The notes under the pieces are model-generated. The model was given only the letters and a program-made list of their open reading frames with translations. It did not search any database and was not told where the DNA came from. Made by a program: the position numbers and the translations under genes. This document shows, in pieces, positions 1 through 8,507 of a stretch of DNA of 64,000 nucleotides. Position 1 is the first letter of the stretch, and the number at the start of each line of letters is the position of its first letter. Location: NCBI RefSeq assembly GCF_002858745.1, contig NZ_PJRO01000007.1:325922-389921 (forward strand), given 5' to 3'. Origin of the DNA: Mesorhizobium loti. GTDB lineage: Bacteria; Pseudomonadota; Alphaproteobacteria; Rhizobiales; Rhizobiaceae.

Positions 1-81
1 TACGGCCTCGGCGGCCTGATCCTGCCCTTCGCAGGCATCAAGCTGGTCGACATCGCCGTCTCGGCTCTCCATCTGGTGTAA
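1..81 (+). CDS. kdpB: Potassium-transporting ATPase KdpB, C-terminal end only
   Basis: The first 26 codons read in frame 1 to a TAA at 79-81 and give a short hydrophobic tail ([18 protein letters not shown] followed by a few residues). This fits the last transmembrane segment of KdpB, the P-type ATPase subunit of the KdpFABC high-affinity potassium pump. The assignment rests mainly on kdpC starting 3 bases downstream and kdpDE following. The catalytic part lies outside the window. Confidence 0.85.
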   Translation, partial: YGLGGLILPFAGIKLVDIAVSALHLV

Positions 82-83
82 TC

Positions 84-653
84 ATGACAAGCACTCTTCG
101 CCCCGCCTTTGTGATGATCGTGTTGTTCACGATCCTGCTCGGCATCGCCTACCCGCTCGCCATCACCGGCGTCGGCCAGATCGTCCTGCCGGCACAGGCA
201 AACGGCAGCCTGATCCGGCAGAACGGCACCGTCATCGGTTCGGAACTGATCGGCCAAAACTTCACGACCGACCGCTATTTCTGGCCGCGTCCATCGGCGA
301 TCGGCAGCACGCCCTACGACGCCGGCAATTCGAGCGGCTCGAACCTCGGCACCACCTCGCAGAAGCTGAAAGAGCGGGTGACGACGGACATCCAGCGCCT
401 GAATGGTGCCGGCATAGCCAGCCCCGTACCCACCGACGCGGCGACCACTTCCGGCTCGGGGCTTGACCCGCACATCTCGCCCGATTTTGCGCGTGACCAG
501 GTGGCGCGCGTCGCCAAGGCGCGCGGCTTGCCGGAAACGGATGTGGCCAAGCTGGTCGACGAAACCGAGGAAGGTCGATTGTTCGGCCTGATCGGCGAAC
601 CCCGCGTCAACGTGCTGAAACTAAATCTCGCGCTGGATCGGCTAAAGTCCTAA
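84..653 (+). CDS. kdpC: Potassium-transporting ATPase subunit KdpC
   Basis: KdpC is the single-span accessory subunit of the KdpFABC potassium pump in the inner membrane. The 189-residue product has one N-terminal membrane segment (about residues 8-28) and a periplasmic domain containing the family block [16 protein letters not shown] near residue 57. The length matches the family (about 190). It starts 3 bases after the kdpB stop and is followed after 9 bases by kdpD, so the genes form one operon. Transcription of the operon is normally induced by KdpDE when potassium is low; the promoter lies upstream of the window. Confidence 0.95.
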   Translation: MTSTLRPAFVMIVLFTILLGIAYPLAITGVGQIVLPAQANGSLIRQNGTVIGSELIGQNFTTDRYFWPRPSAIGSTPYDAGNSSGSNLGTTSQKLKERVTTDIQRLNGAGIASPVPTDAATTSGSGLDPHISPDFARDQVARVAKARGLPETDVAKLVDETEEGRLFGLIGEPRVNVLKLNLALDRLKS

Positions 654-662
654 ATCTACTTA

Positions 663-3374
663 ATGGCCGATAGCGACCGTCACCGAGAAAAGCGCGCAGA
701 CCCAGACGCGCTTCTGGCACTGGCAGGCAAACAGGAACGTGGTCGGCTGACCGTGTTCCTGGGCGCCGCGCCGGGCGTCGGCAAGACCTATGCCATGCTG
801 TCGCGCGCGCGCCGCGTGAAGGAGGATGGCGGCGACATCCTGATCGGCCTTGTCGAAACGCATGGCCGCAGCGAGACCGCAGCACTGCTCGACGGGCTGG
901 AAGTACTGCCGCTTCGCAGCATTCCCTATCGCGGCCGCACCATCGAGGAATTCGACCTCGACGCCGCACTTGTGCGCCATCCGCATACGATCGTGGTCGA
1001 CGAACTGGCGCATACCAACGCGCCGGAAAGCCGCCACCCCAAGCGCTTCCAGGATATCGACGAGCTTCTGGCCGCCGGTATCAATGTCTGGACGGCGCTG
1101 AACATCCAGCACCTGGAAAGCCTGTCGGACGTCGTCACCCAGATCACCGGTGTGCCGGTGCGCGAACAGATCCCCGACACGGTGCTGAAGAAAGCCGACG
1201 AAGTGCTGCTGGTGGATCTGCCGCCGGCGGAACTGCTGGAGCGGCTGAAGGAAGGCAAGGTCTACCTGCCCGCCAATGCGGCGCGCGCGGCGGACTCCTT
1301 CTTCCGGCTCGGCAATCTCACCGCACTGCGCGACCTGGCGCTGCGGCGCACCGCCGACCGCGTCGACGACCAGATGGTCGACTATCTCAAGCAGAACGCC
1401 ATCGAAGGCCCGTGGCCTTCCGCCGAACGGCTGCTGGTTTGCATCGGCCCCGACGCGCTTTCCGAAAAGGTTGTGCGCATCGCCAGTCGGCTCGCTTCGG
1501 GCCTCAACGCGCATTGGATCGTCGCGTCGATCGAGCCGGTCGATCGCGCCGTTGCCGATCAGGCCGGCGAGCGGAGGCTCGACGACACCTTCCGCCTCGC
1601 CGAACGGCTTGGCGCGGAAACGCGACGGGTCAAGGGCAACGATTTCGTCGAGGAAATCCTGCGGCTCGCAAGACGCGAGCACGCCACGCAGATCGTCATC
1701 GGTGGGCGCAAGCAACCGTTCCCGTGGCGCCTGTTCCGACGTTCGTTGCCCGATGCGCTGATGGAAAAGGCTTCGGGGATCGGGATCTATGTCGTCACCG
1801 GCGACGATACGATGCCGCCGCCAGCAACACCGGTGAAACAACGTCCGCTGTCGCTTCGCATGGCCCGCGATGTTGGCATGGCCCTCGCCATGGTTGCTAC
1901 TGCGACCGGCTTCGGCTTGACCATCGACGAAGTGGTGCGGCTGCCGAACATCTCGATCATCTATCTGCTGGCGGTGTTGGCCTCAGCGATCAGCGGCGGC
2001 TATCTGGCCGCGGTCGTTGCCGCACTCGGCTCGGCCATCGCCTATAATTTTTTCTTCATCCCGCCGTTCTACACGCTGACCATCGCCGAACCGCACGAAG
2101 TCTTCGCGCTGTTCGTTTTCCTCGCGGCGGCAATGCTCACCGGCGGCCTCACCTCGCGGCTGCGGGAGCAGGCCAAGGTGTCCGGCGAACGCTCGGCCAC
2201 CACCCAGACGCTCTACGATTATACACGCAAGCTTTCCGGCACCGCGAAGCAGGACGATGTGGTGTGGGCGACCGTTTCGCAACTGCAGGGCGCGCTGTCA
2301 CGCACCGTTGCCCTCCTGCTGCCGGACCAGGGCGAGTTGCGCTTGCAGGCGTCATGGCCGCCAGACACCGAACTCGGCGTCCCCGACATGGCGGCCGCAC
2401 GCTGGGCGTATGAAAAGAGCGAAGAGGCCGGCAGCGGCACCGGCACGCTGCCCAACAGCGCCTTCCGCTTCATCCCGCTGATGAGCCCGCATGGCGTCGT
2501 CGGCGTCTGCGGCATTCAGCAGGACGGCGAATTGCTGGAAGGAACCGAAGAAAGAATGCTGAACGCCATCCTCGATCAGTCGGCGGTTGCCATCGACCGG
2601 GCACGATTGTCCAAGGAAAGCCTTCGGCAGGCCACCGCCCTGGAAGGTGAACGTTTCCGTTCGGCATTGCTCGCCTCTGTCTCGCACGACCTCAAGACCC
2701 CGCTCGCCACCATCACCGGCGCCATCACCAGCCTGCGCGAACTCGGCGACAAGATGGATAAGGGCAGCCGCGACGACCTTCTCGTTTCGATCGATGAAGA
2801 AAGCGCCCGGCTGTCGCGCTTCCTCGCCAACCTGCTCGACATGACACGCATCGAATCCGGTTCGGTCGAAGCCAAGCGCGACTGGGTCGACGTCTCTGAC
2901 GTGATCAACTCCACGGTGGAGCGCTCCCGCAAGGTGTTCCCGGGGCGCGCTGTCGAAGTGCAGCTTGCGCCGGACCTGCCGCTCATCCGCGGCGATAGCG
3001 TGCTTCTGGGGCAAGTGCTGTTCAACCTGGTCGACAACGCCGACAAATATGGCGGCGCCGAGCCGATCCGCATTTATGCGCGGCACGACCGCGACGAACT
3101 TGTCCTTTCCGTCGTAGACATGGGCAGGGGTATTCCCGAAAAGGACCTCGAGCAGGTGTTCGAAAAATTCTTCCGGCGCGGCAAGCCGGACGGCCGCGCG
3201 CCAGGCACGGGGCTCGGCCTGCCGATCGCACGCGGTTTCGTCGAGGCTATGGGTGGCACCATCAAGGCGGAAAGCCCTGCCCAGAAACGAAAAGGCACAC
3301 GCATGATCCTGCGCTTCCCGGTCGAAGACATGCCTGTCGAAGCTTCGCTCGCCGAAAAGGGGGCGATTGCGTGA
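663..3374 (+). CDS. kdpD: Osmosensitive potassium-channel sensor histidine kinase KdpD
   Basis: KdpD is the membrane sensor kinase that phosphorylates KdpE under potassium limitation. The 903-residue protein has the full family architecture. The cytoplasmic KdpD domain has a Walker-A-like GAAPGVGKT (residues 34-42). A universal-stress-protein-like domain follows (about 250-370), then a four-helix DUF4118 membrane region (about 395-500) and a GAF-like segment. The HisKA box is SHDLKTP with phospho-acceptor His675, and the HATPase domain has an N box (DNADKYGG) and GTGLGLP. The length is normal and no motif is missing. The stop overlaps the kdpE start by 4 bases (GTGA), which implies translational coupling of sensor and regulator. 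Confidence 0.97.
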   Translation: MADSDRHREKRADPDALLALAGKQERGRLTVFLGAAPGVGKTYAMLSRARRVKEDGGDILIGLVETHGRSETAALLDGLEVLPLRSIPYRGRTIEEFDLDAALVRHPHTIVVDELAHTNAPESRHPKRFQDIDELLAAGINVWTALNIQHLESLSDVVTQITGVPVREQIPDTVLKKADEVLLVDLPPAELLERLKEGKVYLPANAARAADSFFRLGNLTALRDLALRRTADRVDDQMVDYLKQNAIEGPWPSAERLLVCIGPDALSEKVVRIASRLASGLNAHWIVASIEPVDRAVADQAGERRLDDTFRLAERLGAETRRVKGNDFVEEILRLARREHATQIVIGGRKQPFPWRLFRRSLPDALMEKASGIGIYVVTGDDTMPPPATPVKQRPLSLRMARDVGMALAMVATATGFGLTIDEVVRLPNISIIYLLAVLASAISGGYLAAVVAALGSAIAYNFFFIPPFYTLTIAEPHEVFALFVFLAAAMLTGGLTSRLREQAKVSGERSATTQTLYDYTRKLSGTAKQDDVVWATVSQLQGALSRTVALLLPDQGELRLQASWPPDTELGVPDMAAARWAYEKSEEAGSGTGTLPNSAFRFIPLMSPHGVVGVCGIQQDGELLEGTEERMLNAILDQSAVAIDRARLSKESLRQATALEGERFRSALLASVSHDLKTPLATITGAITSLRELGDKMDKGSRDDLLVSIDEESARLSRFLANLLDMTRIESGSVEAKRDWVDVSDVINSTVERSRKVFPGRAVEVQLAPDLPLIRGDSVLLGQVLFNLVDNADKYGGAEPIRIYARHDRDELVLSVVDMGRGIPEKDLEQVFEKFFRRGKPDGRAPGTGLGLPIARGFVEAMGGTIKAESPAQKRKGTRMILRFPVEDMPVEASLAEKGAIA

Positions 3375-4063
3375 GCGGCTTTCGTGTCCTGGTCGTCGAC
3401 GACGAACCGCAGATCCAGCGCTTCCTGCGCCCGGCGCTGACGGCTGCCGGCTATGAGGTGATCGAGGCTGGAACCGGCGCCCAGGCCTTGAAAGCCATCG
3501 CCACGGCAGCACCCGACCTCATCATCCTCGATCTCGGTCTGCCCGACATGGACGGCAAGGAGGTGGTGAAGAACGTGCGCGGCTGGTCCGAGCTGCCGAT
3601 CATCATCCTCTCGGCACGTGACCGCGAGAGCGAGAAGATCGCCGCGCTCGACCTCGGCGCCGACGACTATATCGAAAAGCCGTTCGGCATCGGCGAACTG
3701 ACGGCACGCATCCGCACGGCGCTGCGCCACCGCACCCGCGAGGACGGCGGCGTGACGGAGATTTCCGTCGACGGGCTGCATATCGATACCGTGCGCCGGC
3801 TGATCACGCGCGACGACGCGCCGATCCACCTGACGCCGAAGGAATACGATCTCGTTCTGATGCTGGCGCGCCACGCCGGGCGTGTCGTCACGCACAGGGC
3901 ATTGCTGACATCGGTCTGGGGTCCGGCCCATGCCGACGACCTGCACTATCTTCGCGTGTTCGTCGGTCAGGTACGCAGCAAGATCGAACGCGACCCGTCC
4001 GCGCCGGCGATCATCAGGACGGAGCCCGGCGTCGGCTATCGTTTCGTCGGCGATGAGAGCTGA
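3371..4063 (+). CDS. kdpE: KDP operon response regulator KdpE
   Basis: This is an OmpR-type response regulator of 230 residues. The receiver domain (1-120) has the acidic pair DDE (10-12), phospho-acceptor Asp54 in ILDLGLPDMDG, and the conserved Lys in EKPFG. A winged-helix DNA-binding domain (about 130-228) ends in a typical GVGYRF motif. It starts at GTG 3371, overlapping the kdpD stop by 4 bases. Its last 28 bases overlap, tail to tail, the convergent LysR gene ending at 4036. The expected target is the kdpFABC promoter upstream of the window. Confidence 0.97.
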   Translation: MSGFRVLVVDDEPQIQRFLRPALTAAGYEVIEAGTGAQALKAIATAAPDLIILDLGLPDMDGKEVVKNVRGWSELPIIILSARDRESEKIAALDLGADDYIEKPFGIGELTARIRTALRHRTREDGGVTEISVDGLHIDTVRRLITRDDAPIHLTPKEYDLVLMLARHAGRVVTHRALLTSVWGPAHADDLHYLRVFVGQVRSKIERDPSAPAIIRTEPGVGYRFVGDES

Positions 4064-5007
4064 GACCGGCCCGAAGTGCCAACTATGACGGCTGGGCTGC
4101 GAGCTTCGGCATTTGCCTGGAGTGACTGTTCGACCTCAGCCAACAACCATTCGCGGAAAGCCTTTATCTTGGGCACATTGCGTCGCGAGGTCGGGTAGAC
4201 CAGCCAGTAGGAATGCCCATCGTCACCAACCAGATCGAAAGGCTGGATCAGGCGGCCGTCGGCCAGTTCCGCCTGGAAAAGCTCACGGGTCAGGATGGCG
4301 ACGCCGTGGCCGGCGATCGCCGCGCTCGCCTCATACATCTGCGCGCCCAAGCTGCTGGCCGGCCGTGAGGCAAGTTCGCCAGAGTCAACGCCGGCGAGCT
4401 TGAACCATTCCCTCCACCAGATGTCACCCGGATCGAGAATCGGCAGACGCAGGAGATCCGCAGGCTCCTTCACGCCGCCAATGCTGGCGGCCAAAGCCGG
4501 GCTCAGCACCGCCGTGAAATCGGCGGAAAACAGCTTGTGCACCTCCGTTCCCGGCCACTGGCCGCGACCGGAGCGGATGGCGATATCGACATCTTCCCGT
4601 GCGAAATCGATCAGCCTGCTCGACGTGTCGAGACGCACGGCGAGCGAGGGATACATCATCTGGAATGTGCCAAGCCGCCGAGCCAGCCAATTGGAGGCGA
4701 AGGTCAGGATCGTGCTGACGCACAGGACGCCCTCCGCGCCGGAGCGCGCAGCCGAATAAGCCTCGCCGATGATCGCGAACGCATCGGTAATGGCGGGCGC
4801 CAGTCGCTGCCCAACGTCGGTCAGTTCGATATGGCGCGGATGCCGCAGGAAAAGCTGCGCGCCCAAACGCTCCTCCAGAAGCTTGATCTGATAGCTGGCC
4901 GCGGCCTGCGTCATGCCGAGCTCACGCGCTGCCTTGGTGAAGGACAGATGCCGCGCGACCGCTTCGAAGACGCGGGTGGCGGTGAGTGGGGGAAGTTGAA
5001 AACTCAT
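4036..5007 (-). CDS. LysR-family transcriptional regulator, GcvA type
   Basis: This is a 323-residue LysR-type regulator. An N-terminal winged helix-turn-helix (residues 5-65, with SFTKAARELGMTQAAASYQI as the recognition region) precedes a periplasmic-binding-like effector domain. The opening PPLTATRVFEAVARH resembles the GcvA/AmpR branch. It is transcribed divergently from the tiny DUF1127-like gene at 5126, and the 118 bases between them presumably hold both promoters. Its 3' end overlaps kdpE by 28 bases in convergent orientation. The effector and target are unknown; control of the adjacent small gene is the simplest inference. Confidence 0.85.
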   Translation of the reverse strand: MSFQLPPLTATRVFEAVARHLSFTKAARELGMTQAAASYQIKLLEERLGAQLFLRHPRHIELTDVGQRLAPAITDAFAIIGEAYSAARSGAEGVLCVSTILTFASNWLARRLGTFQMMYPSLAVRLDTSSRLIDFAREDVDIAIRSGRGQWPGTEVHKLFSADFTAVLSPALAASIGGVKEPADLLRLPILDPGDIWWREWFKLAGVDSGELASRPASSLGAQMYEASAAIAGHGVAILTRELFQAELADGRLIQPFDLVGDDGHSYWLVYPTSRRNVPKIKAFREWLLAEVEQSLQANAEARSPAVIVGTSGRSQLSSPTKR

Positions 5008-5125
5008 CGGCCATAAGCCCTCTTTATGGGTGATGATCGACGTTCAATTGGAAACAAAGGCAAAAAAGTACGACATTCAGCATCAACGGATCAGATGCAT
5101 TTAAGAATACCGGAGGCGTTTTACC

Positions 5126-5305
5126 ATGACAACGTCGCAACAAATGACGCTTTCATTCTCCAGTCACCGCTGGTTGTCCTGGCTGGCGGATGGTTTCGGT
5201 CGCCGTCGGGGTGTTCAGCTCGACGTGCGGGAACTGTCGCCACATCTGCGCCGCGACCTCGGCCTGCTCGACGGCAACGACCCTTGCGGTCGCTGGCAAT
5301 GCTGA
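5126..5305 (+). CDS. Small DUF1127-like protein (59 aa)
   Basis: This gene is too short for usual ORF filters. ATG 5126 is preceded at 8 bases by a strong ribosome binding site (GGAGGCG, 5112-5118) and runs to TGA 5303-5305. The 59-residue product is rich in Arg, Trp and Leu. Its C-terminal half (RELSPHLRRDLGLLDG) resembles the DUF1127 pattern, an Arg-rich helix ending in a conserved RDLGL-type turn. Rhizobial DUF1127 proteins are linked to RNA turnover and to phosphate and carbon metabolism. The divergent LysR neighbour suggests it is the regulated target. The family assignment is moderate; that it is a gene is supported by the ribosome binding site and its position. Confidence 0.65.
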   Translation: MTTSQQMTLSFSSHRWLSWLADGFGRRRGVQLDVRELSPHLRRDLGLLDGNDPCGRWQC

Positions 5306-5334
5306 CCGATGACACGAACCTAACGCCGAACGCC

Positions 5335-5374
5335 GCATAAGCTCGAAAATCTGTTTTGATTTTTGGGCTTATGC
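5335..5374. terminator. Long hairpin between the DUF1127-like gene and vapC
   Basis: Arms 5335-5351 and 5358-5374 form a 17-base stem with two G-U or mismatched positions and a 6-base loop. The right arm overlaps the last two codons of the convergent vapC-like gene. The stem contains A- and T-rich stretches but has no clear T-run after it on either strand. It probably stops or stabilises transcripts arriving from both sides. Confidence 0.45.
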
Positions 5375-5773
5375 GTTCGGAGCGATGAGGGTCAGCGACG
5401 GGAAATAGGTTCGGAAGCGGCCAACATCGCGCGTCAAAACTGGCTGTCGAGCGACCGCAGCGTGTGCGCCGACAAAGAAATCCGGCAACACACCTGTTCG
5501 TGAGCCGCCAGCATGGCGATATTGCGTAAACACCTTCCCCGCCAGAAACAACGCCTCGCGAGGCATCGACAAGATTTCAAGCCCAGCTTCCTCGACGAAT
5601 GCTTCCAGGTCTTCAATCCGCTGATATCGAACCGCGAGTTCGGCGTAGACCACGTCGTTGATAAACAACGGCCCCCGTAGACTGCCGGCCTCAAGCTGGC
5701 TGATCGACCAGTCCGCCCAACGAGGATCGTTCGTCACCAAGTCGAGCAGGACGTTGGTATCGACCAGTGTCAC
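5369..5773 (-). CDS. PIN-domain ribonuclease toxin, VapC family
   Basis: This 134-residue PIN-domain protein has the four acidic residues expected for Mg-dependent RNase activity: Asp5 in LVDTNVLLDL, Glu45, Asp98 in LPDFFVGAHA, and Asp116. VapC toxins cleave specific tRNAs or rRNA and are neutralised by a cognate antitoxin. The gene starts with GTG at 5773, overlapping the stop of the upstream AbrB-type antitoxin by 4 bases, the usual coupling in type II modules. The length and motif set are complete, so the toxin looks functional. Confidence 0.88.
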   Translation of the reverse strand: MTLVDTNVLLDLVTNDPRWADWSISQLEAGSLRGPLFINDVVYAELAVRYQRIEDLEAFVEEAGLEILSMPREALFLAGKVFTQYRHAGGSRTGVLPDFFVGAHAAVARQPVLTRDVGRFRTYFPSLTLIAPNA

Positions 5774-6003
5774 CCCTCGCCCCGCGTCAGTGCCATGATC
5801 GCATCGGTATCGAGACCCACCCCTGCATGGCCGCGCAATCTCGCAAAACGGCTCGGCGGCTGCTTCTTGTCGGCGCGCGCGATCACCACGCTGCCGTCGG
5901 CAGCACGCCGAAAGTCCACCCTGCTGCCGGGTACAATCCCCAGAAGATCACGGACCGGCTTCGGAATTGTAACTTGGCCTTTGGCTGTAACTGTCGTCGC
6001 CAT
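5770..6003 (-). CDS. AbrB/MazE-type antitoxin (VapB-like)
   Basis: The 77-residue product starts at ATG 6003, not at the longer in-frame start 34 codons upstream. A GAGGCG ribosome binding site precedes this ATG, and the SpoVT/AbrB fold begins at once (TTVTAKGQVTIPKPVRDLLG, residues 3-22). This swapped-hairpin domain binds DNA and normally autoregulates the operon; the C-terminal tail (about 45-77) would wrap the toxin. The stop overlaps the toxin start. The promoter should lie in 6004-6116. Confidence 0.88.
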   Translation of the reverse strand: MATTVTAKGQVTIPKPVRDLLGIVPGSRVDFRRAADGSVVIARADKKQPPSRFARLRGHAGVGLDTDAIMALTRGEG

Positions 6004-6116
6004 GTTCGCCTCGGTAATGATTAATTTTCTAGAGGTATTACCTGCCGCGATGCTTTTCAATCCCACTGCAGACAGATAGTCCGCCGGATAGCTTCCCATC
6101 TCCAATTCGTAGGACT

Positions 6117-6824
6117 CTATCCCACGCCGACATAACGTTTGACGGCCGCCGGATCTCCACGCAACGCCTCGGCGGTCATGGTCTCGCGGTTGCGACCGTT
6201 CTCGATGAAGGCGACGCGATCAGCGACGGCGAGCACGGCTTCCACCCGTTGCTCGACCAGGATGGTCGAGACGCCGAGGCCGCGCAGCTTGGCGACCGTC
6301 TCGCGGATCTTCTCGATCATCGACGGCATCAGCCCTTCGGTCGGCTCGTCCAGCAGCAGGGCCTGCGGTTCCAGACAAAGCGCGCGCGCCATGGCAAGCA
6401 TCTGCTGCTCGCCTCCCGACAGCGTGCCGGAACGTTGCCTGAGCCGTTCGCGCAGGCGTGGAAACAGATCCAGCACGGCTTCGCGCGTCGCCGCACCCTT
6501 GCCCCGCGCCATCAGGCCGATCTCGATGTTCTCGGCAACCGTCATCTCGGCGAACAGCCGGCGGCCCTGGGGCACATAGGCAACGCCAGCCTTCGGCACC
6601 TCATGCGCGGCCAGCGCCGTCAACTCGCGACCTTCGAGGCGGATCGAACCGGCCGCTGCCGGCACCAGCCCCATGATGGCCTTCAGCGTCGTCGTCTTGC
6701 CGGCGCCGTTGCGGCCGAGCAGACACAGCACCTCACCCCTGTTCAGCACAAGGTCCAGCCCGTGCAGGACTTGAACCTCGCCATAGAAACAATCAAGGCC
6801 CTTGATGGTGAGCAGCTCAGCCAT
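6117..6824 (-). CDS. livF: Branched-chain amino acid ABC transporter ATP-binding protein LivF
   Basis: This cytoplasmic ATPase of a HAAT-family importer has 235 residues from ATG 6824. That start is preferred over an upstream in-frame ATG because the LivF fold begins directly (MAELLTIKGLDCFYG) and it overlaps the livG stop by 8 bases. Walker A is GRNGAGKTT, the signature is LSGGEQQML and Walker B is ALLLDEP, all intact. It is the last gene of a five-gene operon. The ligand cannot be read from the sequence; branched-chain amino acids, amides and urea are all possible for this family. Confidence 0.9.
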   Translation of the reverse strand: MAELLTIKGLDCFYGEVQVLHGLDLVLNRGEVLCLLGRNGAGKTTTLKAIMGLVPAAAGSIRLEGRELTALAAHEVPKAGVAYVPQGRRLFAEMTVAENIEIGLMARGKGAATREAVLDLFPRLRERLRQRSGTLSGGEQQMLAMARALCLEPQALLLDEPTEGLMPSMIEKIRETVAKLRGLGVSTILVEQRVEAVLAVADRVAFIENGRNRETMTAEALRGDPAAVKRYVGVG

Positions 6825-7548
6825 GCGCTGCTCCGAGATAGGCTTCCTGAACCTGGGCATTGGCGCGGATTTCCGCCGGATCACCCTCGGCGATGATCCG
6901 GCCGACGTCGAAGACGGTGATGCGATGGGCGAGCTGCATCACCACCGGCATGTTGTGTTCGATGATCAGCACGGTGGCATCGCGTGCAATCTCGCGGATC
7001 AAGGCGACAAAGCCTTCGATCTCGCCGTCGGAAAGACCTTGTGTCGGCTCGTCCAGGATCAGCAGGCGCGGCTGCAGCGCCAGACCCATGGCCACTTCCA
7101 GCAGGCGTTGATGGCCATAGGCGAGTTGGCCGGCCGGAGTTCCTGCACGGTCCGCCAGGCCCACCTGCTCGAGGGCTTTCATGGCGCCAGTGCGCACCGC
7201 GCCCCTGGAGCGACCGTCGGTCAAGGTGCGCTGCACCGAAAGCGCGACATTGTCGTAGGCAGAGAGATTGGCGAAGACACTGGTGACCTGGAACGTATAG
7301 GCGATGCCCAGCCGCACCCGTCTATATGCCGGCAAGGTGGTTATGTCGGCGCCAACGAAGTTGATCGTGCCCGACGACGGCAGGATCCGGCCGCAAACCA
7401 GGCCGACGAAGGTCGTCTTGCCGGCGCCGTTCGGACCGATGATGGCGCGGATCTCTCCCGGCATCAGGCTGAAGTCGGCATTGTCCACGGCGCGCAGGCC
7501 GCCGAAATCGCGCGACAGGCCGCTGGTCGTCAGCAGTGGCTGCGTCAT
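6817..7548 (-). CDS. livG: Branched-chain amino acid ABC transporter ATP-binding protein LivG
   Basis: This is the second ATPase of the importer, 243 residues. I place the start at ATG 7548, which overlaps the livM stop in ATGA with AGGTGG upstream, rather than at GTG 7557. Walker A is GPNGAGKTT, the signature region is AYGHQRLLE as is usual in LivG, Walker B is LLILDEP, and the H-loop is IIEHNM. It overlaps livF by 8 bases, so the two ATPases are translationally coupled. Confidence 0.9.
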   Translation of the reverse strand: MTQPLLTTSGLSRDFGGLRAVDNADFSLMPGEIRAIIGPNGAGKTTFVGLVCGRILPSSGTINFVGADITTLPAYRRVRLGIAYTFQVTSVFANLSAYDNVALSVQRTLTDGRSRGAVRTGAMKALEQVGLADRAGTPAGQLAYGHQRLLEVAMGLALQPRLLILDEPTQGLSDGEIEGFVALIREIARDATVLIIEHNMPVVMQLAHRITVFDVGRIIAEGDPAEIRANAQVQEAYLGAAHG

Positions 7549-8507
7549 GGCAACCACCTGATCCAGCGTTTGCGCACGGCACCCAGGATGCCCTTCGGCG
7601 CGAACAAGACGAGAAGGATAAGAGCCACGCCCACGATCAGCAGCCAGGCTGAAGTGTAGCTGCTGGCGATGTCGGTCACATAGTAGATGAACAGTGTGCC
7701 GATGAGCGGGCCAAGCGTGGTGGCGGCACCACCGGCCAGCACCCAGAGCAACGGCAGGATGGAATACTGCACCGAGGCGAAATTGGAGCCTACATAACCG
7801 AACAGCAGCGCATAGGCAGCACCCGCCGCGGCACAGAAGACACCGGAAAGCACGATTGCCGCGAGCTTGTTGGCGAAGGTGTCGTAGCCCAGCATGCGCG
7901 TGCGCTCCTCATTCTCGCGGATCGCCACCAGGACACGGCCGAAGCGGGAGCGGACAATCGCCAGCGTTGCAAACAGGACGACGGCAAACAGCACCAGAGC
8001 CGCAACATAGCGCACGGTCGGAACCGTGAGATCAACGCTGGCATTGCCGATCGTCACGATGCGGCTGGCCTGCTGCAGAACCAGCCCCTGATCGCCGCCG
8101 GTCCACTGGTTGAAATAGACGATGGTCAGGAGGAGGGCCTGCGCGAACATCATGGTGACGATCATGAAAGCGACCCCGGACGTGCGCAGTGCCAGCAAGC
8201 CGACGACCAGCGCCAACAGCGCGCCGCAGACAAGCCCGGCAATGAAAGCTGCCGGGACCCCGAAACCGAGATAGGTGATCGCCAGCCCGCTGCCGTAGAG
8301 GCCGGCGGCAAAGAACATGGCATGGCCGAGGCTGAGCAGCCCGGCATAGCCGAACAGGAGATTGTAGCCCATCGCGAAGGTGGCCAGCACCAGGATGCGC
8401 GCGAACAGGCCATGGTGATAGTCGGGCAGCAGGAAGTTCAGCGCAAACAGCACCGCGACCACGGCCGCATGCAACCCATAGACCCTTGCCGTCGACGCCT
8501 CCGTCAT
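7545..8507 (-). CDS. livM: Branched-chain amino acid ABC transporter permease LivM
   Basis: This 320-residue inner-membrane permease has about ten hydrophobic segments and the conserved cytoplasmic coupling region GYDTFANKLAAIVLSG (about residues 207-222) that contacts the ATPases. It overlaps the neighbours at both ends by 4 bases (livH stop with livM start at 8504-8507, livM stop with livG start at 7545-7548). This is the second permease of the heterodimeric pore. Confidence 0.9.
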   Translation of the reverse strand: MTEASTARVYGLHAAVVAVLFALNFLLPDYHHGLFARILVLATFAMGYNLLFGYAGLLSLGHAMFFAAGLYGSGLAITYLGFGVPAAFIAGLVCGALLALVVGLLALRTSGVAFMIVTMMFAQALLLTIVYFNQWTGGDQGLVLQQASRIVTIGNASVDLTVPTVRYVAALVLFAVVLFATLAIVRSRFGRVLVAIRENEERTRMLGYDTFANKLAAIVLSGVFCAAAGAAYALLFGYVGSNFASVQYSILPLLWVLAGGAATTLGPLIGTLFIYYVTDIASSYTSAWLLIVGVALILLVLFAPKGILGAVRKRWIRWLP

